Made by a program: the position numbers and the translations under genes
Notes under the pieces: model-generated
Told to the model about the DNA's origin: nothing
Database searches by the model: none
What the model saw: only the letters and a program-made list of their open reading frames with translations
NCBI RefSeq assembly: GCF_005671395.1
Contig: NZ_CP040428.1
Span: 3,782,001-3,846,000, forward strand
Reading direction: 5' to 3'
Length of the DNA stretch: 64,000 bases
Origin: Jejubacter calystegiae
Lineage (GTDB): Bacteria; Pseudomonadota; Gammaproteobacteria; Enterobacterales; Enterobacteriaceae
Shown here: positions 55,802 to 63,859 of the stretch, piece after piece
Layout: each line of letters opens with the position of its first letter
How positions within the stretch are numbered: position 1 is the first letter of the stretch

Positions 55802-57277
55802 ATGACAACAACAGAATCCGGCCGGACCGGAACCGCAGACAGGGCAAACACCATGACATTACAACAGACCGTAGATCAGGCGCTGACCTGGTTCGACAGC
55901 GGCGCGTTCCGCGAACGGCTTGCGCAGCGCATTGCCATTCGCGGCGAAAGCCAGCGCAGCGACAGCGATGACGCACTGATGCAGTATTACCGGCAGGCGC
56001 TGACGCCGGAGCTGAGCCGCATGGGTTTTGATATCGAAATCCTCGACAATCCCCGGCGCGCCGACAGACCTTTCCTGCTCGCCAGCCGCATTGAGGATGA
56101 AGCCCTGCCCACGCTGTTGGGCTACGGCCACGGCGATGTGGTGTTTGGCAACCCGGAACGCTGGAGTCCGGGGCTCTCCCCCTGGCAACTGGTGGAACGC
56201 GATGGCCGCTGGTACGGGCGCGGCAGTGCCGATAATAAAGGACAGCACAGCATTAATCTGGCGGCGCTGGAGCAGGTATGGCAGGCGCGCGGCGCCCGGC
56301 TGGGATTTAACTGCAAATGGCTGTTCGAACTCGGTGAGGAGATAGGCTCCCCCGGTCTGGCGGAAGTCTGCCAGCAGATGAAAACGGCGCTGAAAGCCGA
56401 TCTGTTGATCGCCTCTGACGGGCCACGACTTAATGAGTCCCGCCCCACGCTGTTTCTGGGCTCCCGTGGCAGCGTAAATTTTCGCCTCATCATCCGGGCC
56501 CGAAGTCAGGATTATCACTCCGGCAACTGGGGCGGCCTGCTGAGTAATCCCGGTACTCAACTGGCCAGCGCCATCGCATCGCTGGTGAATGCCCGGGGTG
56601 AATTGCAGGTTGCTGCGCTGCGCCCTCCCGCCCCTACGCCCGCGCTGCGCGCTATCCTTGCGAAGGTAGAGCCCGGCGGAAATCCCGGCGATCCGTCCCT
56701 GAGCGACGGCTGGGGGGAGCGCGAACTCACGCCCGCAGAGCGCCTGTTTGCAGGCAACACCCTTGAGGTGCTGACCCTGCTGGCCGGAAATCCGCAGCAG
56801 CCGATGAACGCCATTCCCGGTCAGGCCAGCGCCGTTTGCCAGCTACGCTTCGTGGTGGGCACCGACTGGCAGAACCTGGCGCGCCATATTCGCGAACATC
56901 TCGACGCCCGGGGCTTTACCATGGTGGAGATCGAAGAGGTGCGCGGCACCCCGGCCACCCGTTTTGATCCCACCGATCCGCTGGTCGACTGGGCGCTGGA
57001 GGCGATGAATGGCGTAACGCCGCATCCGCCTGCGCTGCTGCCGAATCTGGGCGGATCCCTGCCCAATGATGTCTTTGCCGATATTCTGGGGCTGCCCACG
57101 CTGTGGGTGCCGCACTCCTATCCCGCCTGCGGCCAGCACGCGGCGGATGAGCATCTGCCGGTGCAACTGGCCCGTGAAGGGCTGGAAATTATGACCCGCC
57201 TTTATTACGACTTCGGCGAGCGTGGCGCACAGTTGCTGGCGCAGCACCAGGCGCACCGTAACGGAGGTGAGGCATGA
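55802..57277 (+). CDS. M20-family metallopeptidase/amidohydrolase
   Basis: 491 residues. M20 features: YGHGDVVFGN with the first zinc His/Asp, GRGSADNKGQHSINL with the bridging Asp, FELGEEIGSPG with the catalytic Glu pair, a dimerisation domain around 225-380 and a C-terminal HSYPACGQHAADEH with the last His. Members remove amino-acid or acyl groups from dipeptides or N-acylated amino acids. The ATG at 55802 has no ribosome site; an ATG at 55853 (MTLQQTVDQ) after AGGG is an alternative start. The gene overlaps the MHS transporter as ATGA, so uptake and hydrolysis are coupled. Confidence 0.82.
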   Translation: MTTTESGRTGTADRANTMTLQQTVDQALTWFDSGAFRERLAQRIAIRGESQRSDSDDALMQYYRQALTPELSRMGFDIEILDNPRRADRPFLLASRIEDEALPTLLGYGHGDVVFGNPERWSPGLSPWQLVERDGRWYGRGSADNKGQHSINLAALEQVWQARGARLGFNCKWLFELGEEIGSPGLAEVCQQMKTALKADLLIASDGPRLNESRPTLFLGSRGSVNFRLIIRARSQDYHSGNWGGLLSNPGTQLASAIASLVNARGELQVAALRPPAPTPALRAILAKVEPGGNPGDPSLSDGWGERELTPAERLFAGNTLEVLTLLAGNPQQPMNAIPGQASAVCQLRFVVGTDWQNLARHIREHLDARGFTMVEIEEVRGTPATRFDPTDPLVDWALEAMNGVTPHPPALLPNLGGSLPNDVFADILGLPTLWVPHSYPACGQHAADEHLPVQLAREGLEIMTRLYYDFGERGAQLLAQHQAHRNGGEA

Positions 57278-58575
57278 GCAAAGAAAATACGGCGGTACGG
57301 CCGGGGTTGTATAAAACCCTGTTCGCCACCTGCATCGGCAACGCGCTGGAGTGGTTCGATATTGCCGTCTACGGCTTTTTCGCCAGCTATATCGCCCGCG
57401 CCTTTTTTCCCACCAGCGATCCTTCGGTGTCGCTCATGCTCGCTTTCGGAAGTTTTGGCGTCGCATTCCTGGTACGGCCGTTAGGCGCCGTGGTACTGGG
57501 AACGCTTGCCGACCGGCGCGGACGCAAGGCTTCGCTTTTGCTGTCGATTAACCTGATGATGATTGGCGGCGCGATTATCACCTTTATGCCCGGCTATCAG
57601 AGTATCGGTCTGGCGGCGCCACTGCTGATTCTGCTGGCCCGTCTGATTCAGGGCTTTTCGGCCGGTGGTGAATTCGGTAGCTCCACCGCGTTTCTGGTGG
57701 AGCATTTTCCGGAGCGCCGCGCTTTTATCGCGAGCTGGCAGTTTGCCACCCAGGGTGCCAGCACCCTTTTGGCTTCGGCCTTTGGACTGGGGTTGGCTCA
57801 GTGGCTAACCGAACAGCAGATAGCCGACTGGGGCTGGCGCATTCCCTTTGCCTTCGGGCTACTTATTGGCCCGGTAGGGCTGTATATCCGGCGCAATATC
57901 CACGAGCCGGAAAGCTGGCGTCAGCAGACCCGTCCCCCGGCGGCACCGCTACGCACCCTGTTTGCCAGCCAGAAGACGCTGCTGCTGACCGCCATCGGGC
58001 TGATGGTGATCTCCACCGCCATTAATTACATGCTTAATTATGTGCCGACATGGGCCACCCGCACCCTGGCGCTGCCTGCCTCCGCCGCTTATGGCGCAAC
58101 CCTGGTGGCCGGGGTAATTCTGACGGTGGTTACGCCGCTGGTCGGCCTGTGCGCCGAACGGATTGGCCGCCTGCCGCTGATGTGGGGTTCGCTGGGAATG
58201 CTGGCGGTGACCATTCTGCCTGCCTTCTGGCTAATGAGCCTGCATGTCACACCGCTGACTCTGATAGCCCTGGTGGCCTGGATGGCGCTGCTGAAATCAG
58301 TCTACTTCGCCACTGTTCCGTCGCTGATGGCCGATCTGTTCCCTATCGCCACCCGGGCTTCGGGAATGGCCATTAGCTACAACGTGGCGGTCACGGTGTT
58401 TGGCGGATTCGCTCCCTTTATTTGCACCCTGCTTATCAGCGCTACCGGTAGCCACCTGGCGCCCAGTTACTATCTGATGAGCGTGTCGGTGCTGAGCGTG
58501 CTGGCGCTGTACAACACCCGGCGGCGGGATCATCGCCAGTCGCGCAAAACGGTGGAGCGCGGGACGGTTTCCTGA
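57274..58575 (+). CDS. MHS-family MFS proton symporter
   Basis: 433 residues, 12 helices, metabolite:H+ symporter family: TCIGNALEWFDIAVYGFFASYIA opens the protein, LGTLADRRGRKASLL and LIQGFSAGGEFGSSTAFLVEHFPER follow. Relatives include citrate (CitA), tricarballylate (TcuC), shikimate and proline/betaine carriers. GGAGGTGAGGC precedes the ATG at 57274, which overlaps the M20 stop. It probably imports the M20 enzyme's substrate. A tricarballylate role is conceivable because tcuC is missing next to tcuB, but distance and operon partner argue against it. Confidence 0.85.
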   Translation: MSKENTAVRPGLYKTLFATCIGNALEWFDIAVYGFFASYIARAFFPTSDPSVSLMLAFGSFGVAFLVRPLGAVVLGTLADRRGRKASLLLSINLMMIGGAIITFMPGYQSIGLAAPLLILLARLIQGFSAGGEFGSSTAFLVEHFPERRAFIASWQFATQGASTLLASAFGLGLAQWLTEQQIADWGWRIPFAFGLLIGPVGLYIRRNIHEPESWRQQTRPPAAPLRTLFASQKTLLLTAIGLMVISTAINYMLNYVPTWATRTLALPASAAYGATLVAGVILTVVTPLVGLCAERIGRLPLMWGSLGMLAVTILPAFWLMSLHVTPLTLIALVAWMALLKSVYFATVPSLMADLFPIATRASGMAISYNVAVTVFGGFAPFICTLLISATGSHLAPSYYLMSVSVLSVLALYNTRRRDHRQSRKTVERGTVS

Positions 58576-58589
58576 ATTTCAGAGAATGG

Positions 58590-58630
58590 TGTCATTGCGC
58601 TGAGCGATATTATTTCTCAGCGTAATGACA
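58590..58630. repeat. 15-bp stem hairpin downstream of MHS gene
   Basis: TGTCATTGCGCTGAG and CTCAGCGTAATGACA pair over 15 positions with one G-T wobble, around an 11-nt loop. It starts 14 bases after the MHS stop. No T-run follows, so it is either a processed 3' end or a small repeat element. Confidence 0.6.
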
Positions 58631-58722
58631 AGGTCATCAGCGATAGTTAACACTAAGCAGGCAATACCTGGTATCATTCTGATATAACGCATAAAAAGCA
58701 TCACCTGCGAAAGGATATCAGA

Positions 58723-59805
58723 ATGAACGCAATCTATAATCACTGGCGACTGTCTGGCTGGCTGACGCATGATATTTTTGTTATTGCCGTCGCCATTGTA
58801 TTTATCGCCCTCTGCGGCTTTTTGTTATATTCACTGATTAAAAGACGCAGTACCAGACGCCTGAAGCCATATCTGTTTATTCTGGTTATCTATGGATTAA
58901 TTGTTAATTTTATCGGGATGACATTTTTTGGCATGTTCCGGTCGGTCACCCTTGAAGGCAAGAGCCAGCTATTTTTTTCGCACAAAAACCACAGTTTCAC
59001 ATCGATTGAACGCACCGTTATTCCCAATGGGCAATCCAATGGAATTAGCACCAGTACCTCGATGTTTGAACTGATTTCGGTGAACAGCGATACCGGCGAA
59101 CGAATCTGGAGTAAGCGAATGGGCTGGCGCAACTACCTGATTGGCCAGACTGATCGGTATCTTATTTTAAATGATGCCGATGATGACGCGCTCTTTTTAT
59201 TAGATAGCACGACTGGCGCCATGCGCTTTTCGCAAGCAGATCTGGTGAAAAAAATCCCTGCACTCTCAGAGGTTCTGAGTCCGGACTTCCCTGACTATCG
59301 CTTTGTTGATCGTCGCCTTTATATACACGGTTTAGACAACCGTTATTATCGACTGGATTTAGAAAACTGGACGCTGACCGAAGACGCCCAAATCATGACG
59401 ATTTTCCAGCAGCACAGGGCACCTGCATGGATAATCTCTGCCAGCGACAACCGGGTCGGGCAACCCATCTCAGATCAAGAGTTAACCGAAGCGCTTCGTC
59501 TCCTGGGTGAACAATTAATCAATCCGGTGTTACTCGGAAAGAAGCAGGCGCATCAGTATTATGTCCTGGCCTATAAAAAGCGTCGCGGCCCTCAGGCCTC
59601 AATAGGTTTATATGATGTGGAGAAGCAAAAGTATTTATGGCAAACCGCGGTGACCCTGACGGAAGACGGTGTTCCGATAAATGCTTATCAGATGGACGAC
59701 GCTCTGTATGTCAAAGCTGCACGCTATTTGTTTAAGCTGGATACCAATACCGGCAGGAAAATCTATCAGTTTGATTATCGATGGAATCGGGTCGTGGATC
59801 GGTGA
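58723..59805 (+). CDS. Membrane-anchored protein with propeller-like domain, function unknown
   Basis: 360 residues, not firmly recognised; possibly related to the PA2928 type of proteins. Two N-terminal membrane segments (residues 20-40 and 50-70) are followed by a soluble, probably extracytoplasmic domain. That domain contains repeated short beta motifs ending in aromatic-Asp patterns (SVNSDTGERIWSKRM, LLDSTTGAMRFS, LYDVEKQKYLWQ, LDTNTGRKIYQF), as in PQQ-like beta-propellers. AAAGGA stands before the ATG at 58723. It is more AT-rich than its neighbours and stands alone, followed by copy B of the 140-bp element. Confidence 0.7.
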   Translation: MNAIYNHWRLSGWLTHDIFVIAVAIVFIALCGFLLYSLIKRRSTRRLKPYLFILVIYGLIVNFIGMTFFGMFRSVTLEGKSQLFFSHKNHSFTSIERTVIPNGQSNGISTSTSMFELISVNSDTGERIWSKRMGWRNYLIGQTDRYLILNDADDDALFLLDSTTGAMRFSQADLVKKIPALSEVLSPDFPDYRFVDRRLYIHGLDNRYYRLDLENWTLTEDAQIMTIFQQHRAPAWIISASDNRVGQPISDQELTEALRLLGEQLINPVLLGKKQAHQYYVLAYKKRRGPQASIGLYDVEKQKYLWQTAVTLTEDGVPINAYQMDDALYVKAARYLFKLDTNTGRKIYQFDYRWNRVVDR

Positions 59806-59813
59806 CACAAAAA

Positions 59814-59831
59814 AGGCCCTTAACCGGGCCT
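59814..59831. terminator. Hairpin before element copy B (left duplicate)
   Basis: AGGCCC-TTAACC-GGGCCT, 8 bases after the preceding stop codon; an A-run precedes it, so it would terminate minus-strand transcripts. The identical 18 bases recur at 59972-59989. Confidence 0.65.
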
Positions 59832-59971
59832 CAGGTTGATGACAAAGAGGGAAAAAACGGGGTTTTTCCCTCCTTGTGGTTATCAGCCGAAAATCAATGA
59901 ATTGATTTTCCTTGTTTATTTTTCTGGTGATTCTGGCCGAACGCGTTCGGCCCAGGTTTGTCATCAGTCTC
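59832..59971. repeat. 140-bp palindrome-rich dispersed element, copy B
   Basis: Reverse complement of copy A (1481-1620) with five differences. It carries the same internal palindromes and the same exact ends. It lies between the convergent genes ending at 59805 and 60016, as copy A lies between two convergent genes. It is bracketed by an 18-bp perfect direct repeat that is itself a hairpin, unrelated in sequence to the hairpins around copy A. Confidence 0.85.
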
Positions 59972-59989
59972 AGGCCCTTAACCGGGCCT
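59972..59989. terminator. Hairpin after element copy B (right duplicate)
   Basis: AGGCCC-TTAACC-GGGCCT, identical to 59814-59831, 26 bases beyond the ydcH stop codon. Confidence 0.65.
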
Positions 59990-60015
59990 GTTAATCCATT
60001 ACCGGGGGCATTCAG

Positions 60016-60240
60016 TTATGCCTGCCCCGCTTCAGCCTCCTTTAGCATTTGCCAGAGCGTCTCCTTCAACTTCAGCTTCTCCTTTTTCATGGTGGCAACC
60101 TGCTCGCAGTATCCGCTACCGTCCGGCTGTTCCAGCCGGGAAATCTCGTGGTCCAGCGCGTTATGCTTATCGAACAGGGAGCGAAAACGCGGGTTGCTCT
60201 CTTTCAGTTCGCTGATGAGCTCGCGGTATTCTGGAAACAT
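60016..60240 (-). CDS. ydcH: YdcH-like DUF465 protein
   Basis: 74 residues, aligning with E. coli YdcH from start to end (MFPEYRELISELKESNPRF, LFDKHNALDHEI, MKKEKLKLKETLW). It is a small helical hairpin protein of DUF465, function unknown. AAGGAG stands before the ATG at 60240; the longer in-frame start upstream has no ribosome site. The stop is followed by element copy B. Confidence 0.9.
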   Translation of the reverse strand: MFPEYRELISELKESNPRFRSLFDKHNALDHEISRLEQPDGSGYCEQVATMKKEKLKLKETLWQMLKEAEAGQA

Positions 60241-60464
60241 GGCATAACTCCTTGTGGTGGGGGAAACCCTACTGATTTCAGGGGTAACACGTTCATTCAC
60301 GGCTGTCATCCCCGCAAGCGCGTTCTGTGCAGGGGATCAAGAAGCGGTCTGACGCCGCTTACCCTCTCCTGACGAGCGCGCTATGATTGACAGGATTACC
60401 CTGCCTTAGCCTCCGCCGCGCCCCTGTGCCACAATAGACGCCCTGATCCCCTACGGAGTACCCC

Positions 60465-60899
60465 ATGAATCAGCCACTGATTGGCGTTGGCGTAATAATT
60501 CTACGCCACGATAAAATCCTACTGGGTCGGCGCCAGGGCAGCCATGGCGCGGGCAGTTGGTCCGCACCCGGCGGCCATCTGGAATTCGGTGAAACGCCAG
60601 AAGAGTGTGCCCGGCGCGAAGTACTGGAAGAGACCGGGATCCACCTGGAAAACATCCGCCGTGGCCCCTGGGCGAATGTTATGTTCCAGGAAGCGCAAAA
60701 GCACTATATCACCCTGTTTATGCTGGCCACCGCTCCCCACGGCGAGCCCCAAAGGCTGGAGCCGGATAAGTGCGACGGCTGGCAGTGGTTTGCGCCGGAT
60801 TCCCTGCCTGGGCCGCTGTTCGCGCCGGTGGAAACTCTGTTGCAGGAGTACCCACTGGCGGACCTGATGCGGCACGCAACGGATAGCACGCCCGGGTAA
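60465..60899 (+). CDS. Nudix hydrolase (MutT/NUDT15-like)
   Basis: 144 residues with a complete Nudix box at residues 37-59: Gly37, Glu43, Arg51-Glu52 and the Glu-Glu pair 55-56 (GETPEECARREVLEETG). Such enzymes hydrolyse nucleoside diphosphate derivatives such as oxidised NTPs. The pattern LGRRQGSHGAGSWSAPGGHLE before the box is like NUDT15/CTP pyrophosphohydrolase-type members. The start follows TACGGAGTACCCC. It is followed by the nitroreductase gene after about 48 bases; they may share a transcript. Confidence 0.88.
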   Translation: MNQPLIGVGVIILRHDKILLGRRQGSHGAGSWSAPGGHLEFGETPEECARREVLEETGIHLENIRRGPWANVMFQEAQKHYITLFMLATAPHGEPQRLEPDKCDGWQWFAPDSLPGPLFAPVETLLQEYPLADLMRHATDSTPG

Positions 60900-60947
60900 T
60901 TTGCTTTACATTGAGCGTTTTGGTTAAACAGAAACTGGACGTTAATG

Positions 60948-61592
60948 ATGGATATTGAAAAACTGGTTCGCACCCGTTACACCAGCAAAGCCTATGACGG
61001 CAGCCGCAAGCTAAGCGAAGAGCAGCGTCAGGAGCTGCTGGATCTGCTGCGTTTTAGCCCCTCCTCCGTTAATTCCCAGCCCTGGCACTTCTTCGTTATC
61101 GAATCCGACGAAGCAAAGGCCCGGGTACTGCCGGCGTTTGGCGAAGCCAATGCCCGGAAGGTGCAGGACGCAGCCCTGGTGGTAGTTTTCACCATCCGTA
61201 AAGAGATGAGCGAAGATCATCTGCACGCCCTGCTGGCTCAGGAAGAGCGCGACGGACGCTTTGAAAGCGATGATCTGAAGGCCGGTCAGGACAAAGGCCG
61301 CCGCTACTTCGTTAACCTGAATAGCGGCTCGGTGGAACAGCAGCGTAACTGGATGGCGCGCCAGGCCTATCTGTCACTCGGTTTTCTGCTGCTGGGCGCC
61401 GCCGGTATGGGGCTGGATGCCACCCCCATCGAAGGCTTTACCCCGGAAAAAATGGACCAGTTGCTGAGTCTGGAAGACCAGGGTCTGCAAAGCGTGGTAG
61501 TGGCAACCGTCGGTTACCGCAGCGAACAGGACTTTAACGCGGCACTACCCAAGTCGCGTCTGGCCCAGGACCAGGTTATCACCCTGCTGTAA
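60948..61592 (+). CDS. NfsB-like oxygen-insensitive nitroreductase
   Basis: 214 residues, flavin nitroreductase family. It aligns with E. coli NfsB: TRYTSKAYDGSRKLSEEQ, LRFSPSSVNSQPWHFFV, DKGRRYF, AYLSLGFLLLGAAGMGLDATPIEGF and NAALPKSRL. These FMN enzymes reduce nitroaromatics and quinones with NAD(P)H. Identity is moderate, so it could be the NfsB orthologue or a close paralogue. Two ATGs (60945, 60948) are adjacent; the second matches the E. coli start. A hairpin follows. Confidence 0.85.
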   Translation: MDIEKLVRTRYTSKAYDGSRKLSEEQRQELLDLLRFSPSSVNSQPWHFFVIESDEAKARVLPAFGEANARKVQDAALVVVFTIRKEMSEDHLHALLAQEERDGRFESDDLKAGQDKGRRYFVNLNSGSVEQQRNWMARQAYLSLGFLLLGAAGMGLDATPIEGFTPEKMDQLLSLEDQGLQSVVVATVGYRSEQDFNAALPKSRLAQDQVITLL

Positions 61593-61600
61593 TCCTCCAG

Positions 61601-61620
61601 AGGCCGCCCCGGCGCGGCCT
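61601..61620 (+). terminator. Hairpin after nitroreductase gene
   Basis: AGGCCGC-CCCGGC-GCGGCCT, 9 bases after the stop, followed by TTC only. A moderate terminator. Confidence 0.6.
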
Positions 61621-61947
61621 TTCACATCCTGACACCATTCATCTCCGTCTGTTTATTTCTGCTATATCAGCATGACCCACTATAAAAACCGCCTTAATCC
61701 AGTGGTATTGACTGACGCACATCTCATTTTTGTTAAAAACAGCAGTATTATGTTAACCGTTGGTATCGGAGTTTTGCGTCACTGCGCAATACCGGGTAGC
61801 ATTCTTCGCCGTAATTCAGCCCGTTGTAAAACATAACCACAAAACGGGTGGTTCGCCTCTGTGTTTTTAGTTGTAAATGCAATCGTTTACGGTACTTGCA
61901 GGGCGCACTCCAGCGCGGCTGCTTCAGACAGGATCCAGAGAAATTGT
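61621..61947 (+). promoter_or_regulatory. ansP upstream region
   Basis: About 330 bases of non-coding, AT-rich DNA before ansP. It includes a PurR-like box at 61877 and short A/T stretches that could hold promoters. No gene is supported. Confidence 0.5.
61877..61892 (+). promoter_or_regulatory. PurR-like operator upstream of ansP
   Basis: ATGCAATCGTTTACGG agrees with the PurR consensus ANGCAANCGNTTNCNT at every fixed position except the last. It lies 55 bases before the ansP start codon, a plausible repressor position. Binding is inferred; other LacI-family proteins recognise similar sequences. Confidence 0.45.
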
Positions 61948-63450
61948 ATGAAATCGACAAAGCATCAGTCAGACGATCATCACGCGGCCAAACGACGCTG
62001 GCTTAACGCCCAGGATTCGGGCTATCGTCGCGCCATGGACAACCGGCACGTACAGATGATCGCCATTGGCGGCGCCATCGGTACCGGCCTGTTTCTGGGT
62101 GCCGGCGCACGCCTGCAGGCGGCAGGCCCGGCGCTGGCATTAATCTATCTGGTTTGTGGGATCTTCTCGTTCTTTATTTTGCGCGCCCTGGGGGAACTGG
62201 TATTACATCGCCCTTCCAGCGGAAACTTCGTCTCTTATGCCCGTGAATTTCTTGGCGAAAAGGCCTCCTACGTGGCGGGCTGGATGTACTTCGTTAACTG
62301 GGCGATGACCGGCATTGTCGATATCACCGCCGTGGCGCTCTATATGCACTACTGGGGCGCTTTTGGCGACGTTCCCCAGTGGGTCTTTGCCCTTGGAGCG
62401 CTGGTTATCGTCGGCACCATGAATATGGTGGGCGTGCGCTGGTTTGCGGAAATGGAGTTCTGGTTCGCCCTGATTAAAGTTCTGGCTATTGTACTGTTCC
62501 TGGTGGTTGGCGTGGTGTTCCTTGGCACCGGCAAAGTCCTGGACGGAAACACCACCGGCCTGCATCTGATTACCGACAACGGCGGCTTGTTCCCTCACGG
62601 ATTACTCCCGGCCCTGGTGCTGATACAAGGGGTGGTCTTTGCCTTTGCATCGATCGAACTGGTAGGTACCGCCGCAGGCGAATGTCGCGATCCGGAACGT
62701 ATGGTGCCTAAGGCGATTAATAGCGTTATCTGGCGTATCGGCCTGTTTTATGTGGGCTCGGTGCTGCTGCTGGTTCTGCTGCTGCCCTGGAACGCCTATC
62801 AGGCCGGCCAGAGCCCGTTCGTGACCTTTTTTGCCAAACTGGGGATTCCCTATATTGGCGATATCATGAATATCGTGGTGCTGACCGCCGCTCTTTCCAG
62901 CCTGAATTCGGGGCTTTACTCCACCGGACGTATTCTGCGTTCAATGTCTATGGGCGGCTCGGCGCCGGCATTTATGTCGAAGATGAGCCGTCAGCATGTC
63001 CCCTGGGCCGGTATTCTGGCGACCCTCGGGATTTACGTGCTGGGGGTATTTCTGAACTACCTGATTCCGTCACGGGTGTTCGAGGTAGTGCTGAACATCG
63101 CTTCGCTCGGCATTATCTCTTCCTGGGCCTTTATTATGGTTTGCCAGTTGCGGCTGCGTAAGGCGATTAAAGAGGGTAAAGCGGCAGATATCAGCTTTAG
63201 GCTGCCCGGCGCCCCCTTTACCTCATGGCTGACGCTGCTGTTCCTGCTGGCAGTGCTGGTGCTGATGGCCTGCGACTACCCGAACGGGACCTGGACTATC
63301 GCCTCGATCCCGCTGCTGGCGATTGTGCTGACCTTTGGCTGGTTCCGGGTTCGCAAACGGGTTCATACGATTGCCAGTACTGCGCCGCAGCAGCCGAATG
63401 ATGTAAAAAATAATGCACGGCTGGTTGAAGCGGATGAACCTACGCGCTAG
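61948..63450 (+). CDS. ansP: L-asparagine permease AnsP
   Basis: 500 residues, 12 membrane helices, amino-acid permease (AAT) family. It is very close to E. coli AnsP throughout, for example HAAKRRWLNAQDSGY, QMIAIGGAIGTGLFLGAGAR, HLITDNGGLFPHGLLPAL and SFRLPGAPFTSWLTLLFLL. It imports asparagine across the inner membrane. I start it at the ATG at 61948 (MKSTKHQSDDHH), matching the E. coli N-terminus; the frame is open upstream, but that leader is not conserved. A strong terminator follows. Confidence 0.93.
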   Translation: MKSTKHQSDDHHAAKRRWLNAQDSGYRRAMDNRHVQMIAIGGAIGTGLFLGAGARLQAAGPALALIYLVCGIFSFFILRALGELVLHRPSSGNFVSYAREFLGEKASYVAGWMYFVNWAMTGIVDITAVALYMHYWGAFGDVPQWVFALGALVIVGTMNMVGVRWFAEMEFWFALIKVLAIVLFLVVGVVFLGTGKVLDGNTTGLHLITDNGGLFPHGLLPALVLIQGVVFAFASIELVGTAAGECRDPERMVPKAINSVIWRIGLFYVGSVLLLVLLLPWNAYQAGQSPFVTFFAKLGIPYIGDIMNIVVLTAALSSLNSGLYSTGRILRSMSMGGSAPAFMSKMSRQHVPWAGILATLGIYVLGVFLNYLIPSRVFEVVLNIASLGIISSWAFIMVCQLRLRKAIKEGKAADISFRLPGAPFTSWLTLLFLLAVLVLMACDYPNGTWTIASIPLLAIVLTFGWFRVRKRVHTIASTAPQQPNDVKNNARLVEADEPTR

Positions 63451-63478
63451 TTTCGGCTAAGTTTTTTATCACAACAAC

Positions 63479-63510
63479 GCCTGAGTCGCTAATACGACTC
63501 AGGCTTTTTT
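63479..63510 (+). terminator. ansP terminator
   Basis: GCCTGAGTCG-CTAATA-CGACTCAGGC, a perfect 10-bp stem followed by TTTTTT. Confidence 0.92.
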
Positions 63511-63859
63511 ATATACCATTCCCGAAAATTAAAGTTTAATTACACCTGAAAATAACACCCGTATATAGCAAGGTTTTTTTGCTCAAAATAGATCCAATGG
63601 TTTCATTGATGAAACCGTCGTTCACTTAATCGCCAAGCCATAACCATCTGAATAATAATATAATAATATATTTCAATTTATTTAAAAACTAATTCTGTGC
63701 GCTATGTTTAATTTCGTTTTTGACAGAATAAATAGCGCCTGTTATCCATTAATCAGCCAATAACGAATGAAACACTGTCTTATATATGAAACCGCTGATG
63801 GTGGTCTCAAAATAATCTATTTCACGGATAACCGTTTTCCTTTTTTAATGGAGCTAATC
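63511..63859 (+). promoter_or_regulatory. AT-rich upstream region of the RidA-like gene
   Basis: About 350 bases without a gene, very AT-rich. It contains the perfect palindrome at 63599-63616 and other GAAAC half-sites (63769, 63788). It presumably holds the promoter of the gene starting at 63860. Confidence 0.5.
63599..63616. promoter_or_regulatory. Palindromic operator candidate GGTTTCAT-TG-ATGAAACC
   Basis: Perfect 8-bp inverted repeat with a 2-base centre. ATGAAACC half-sites resemble RpiR- or LacI-type sites. It is about 245 bases before the RidA-like gene. It shares the TTTCAT/ATGAAA core with the iol sites, but with a 2-base rather than 11-base spacer. Confidence 0.45.

Noticed and set aside
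57274..58575. Transporter as the missing TcuC
   Set aside because: It is translationally coupled to an M20 peptidase and divergent from its own LysR gene, over 20 kb from tcuAB.
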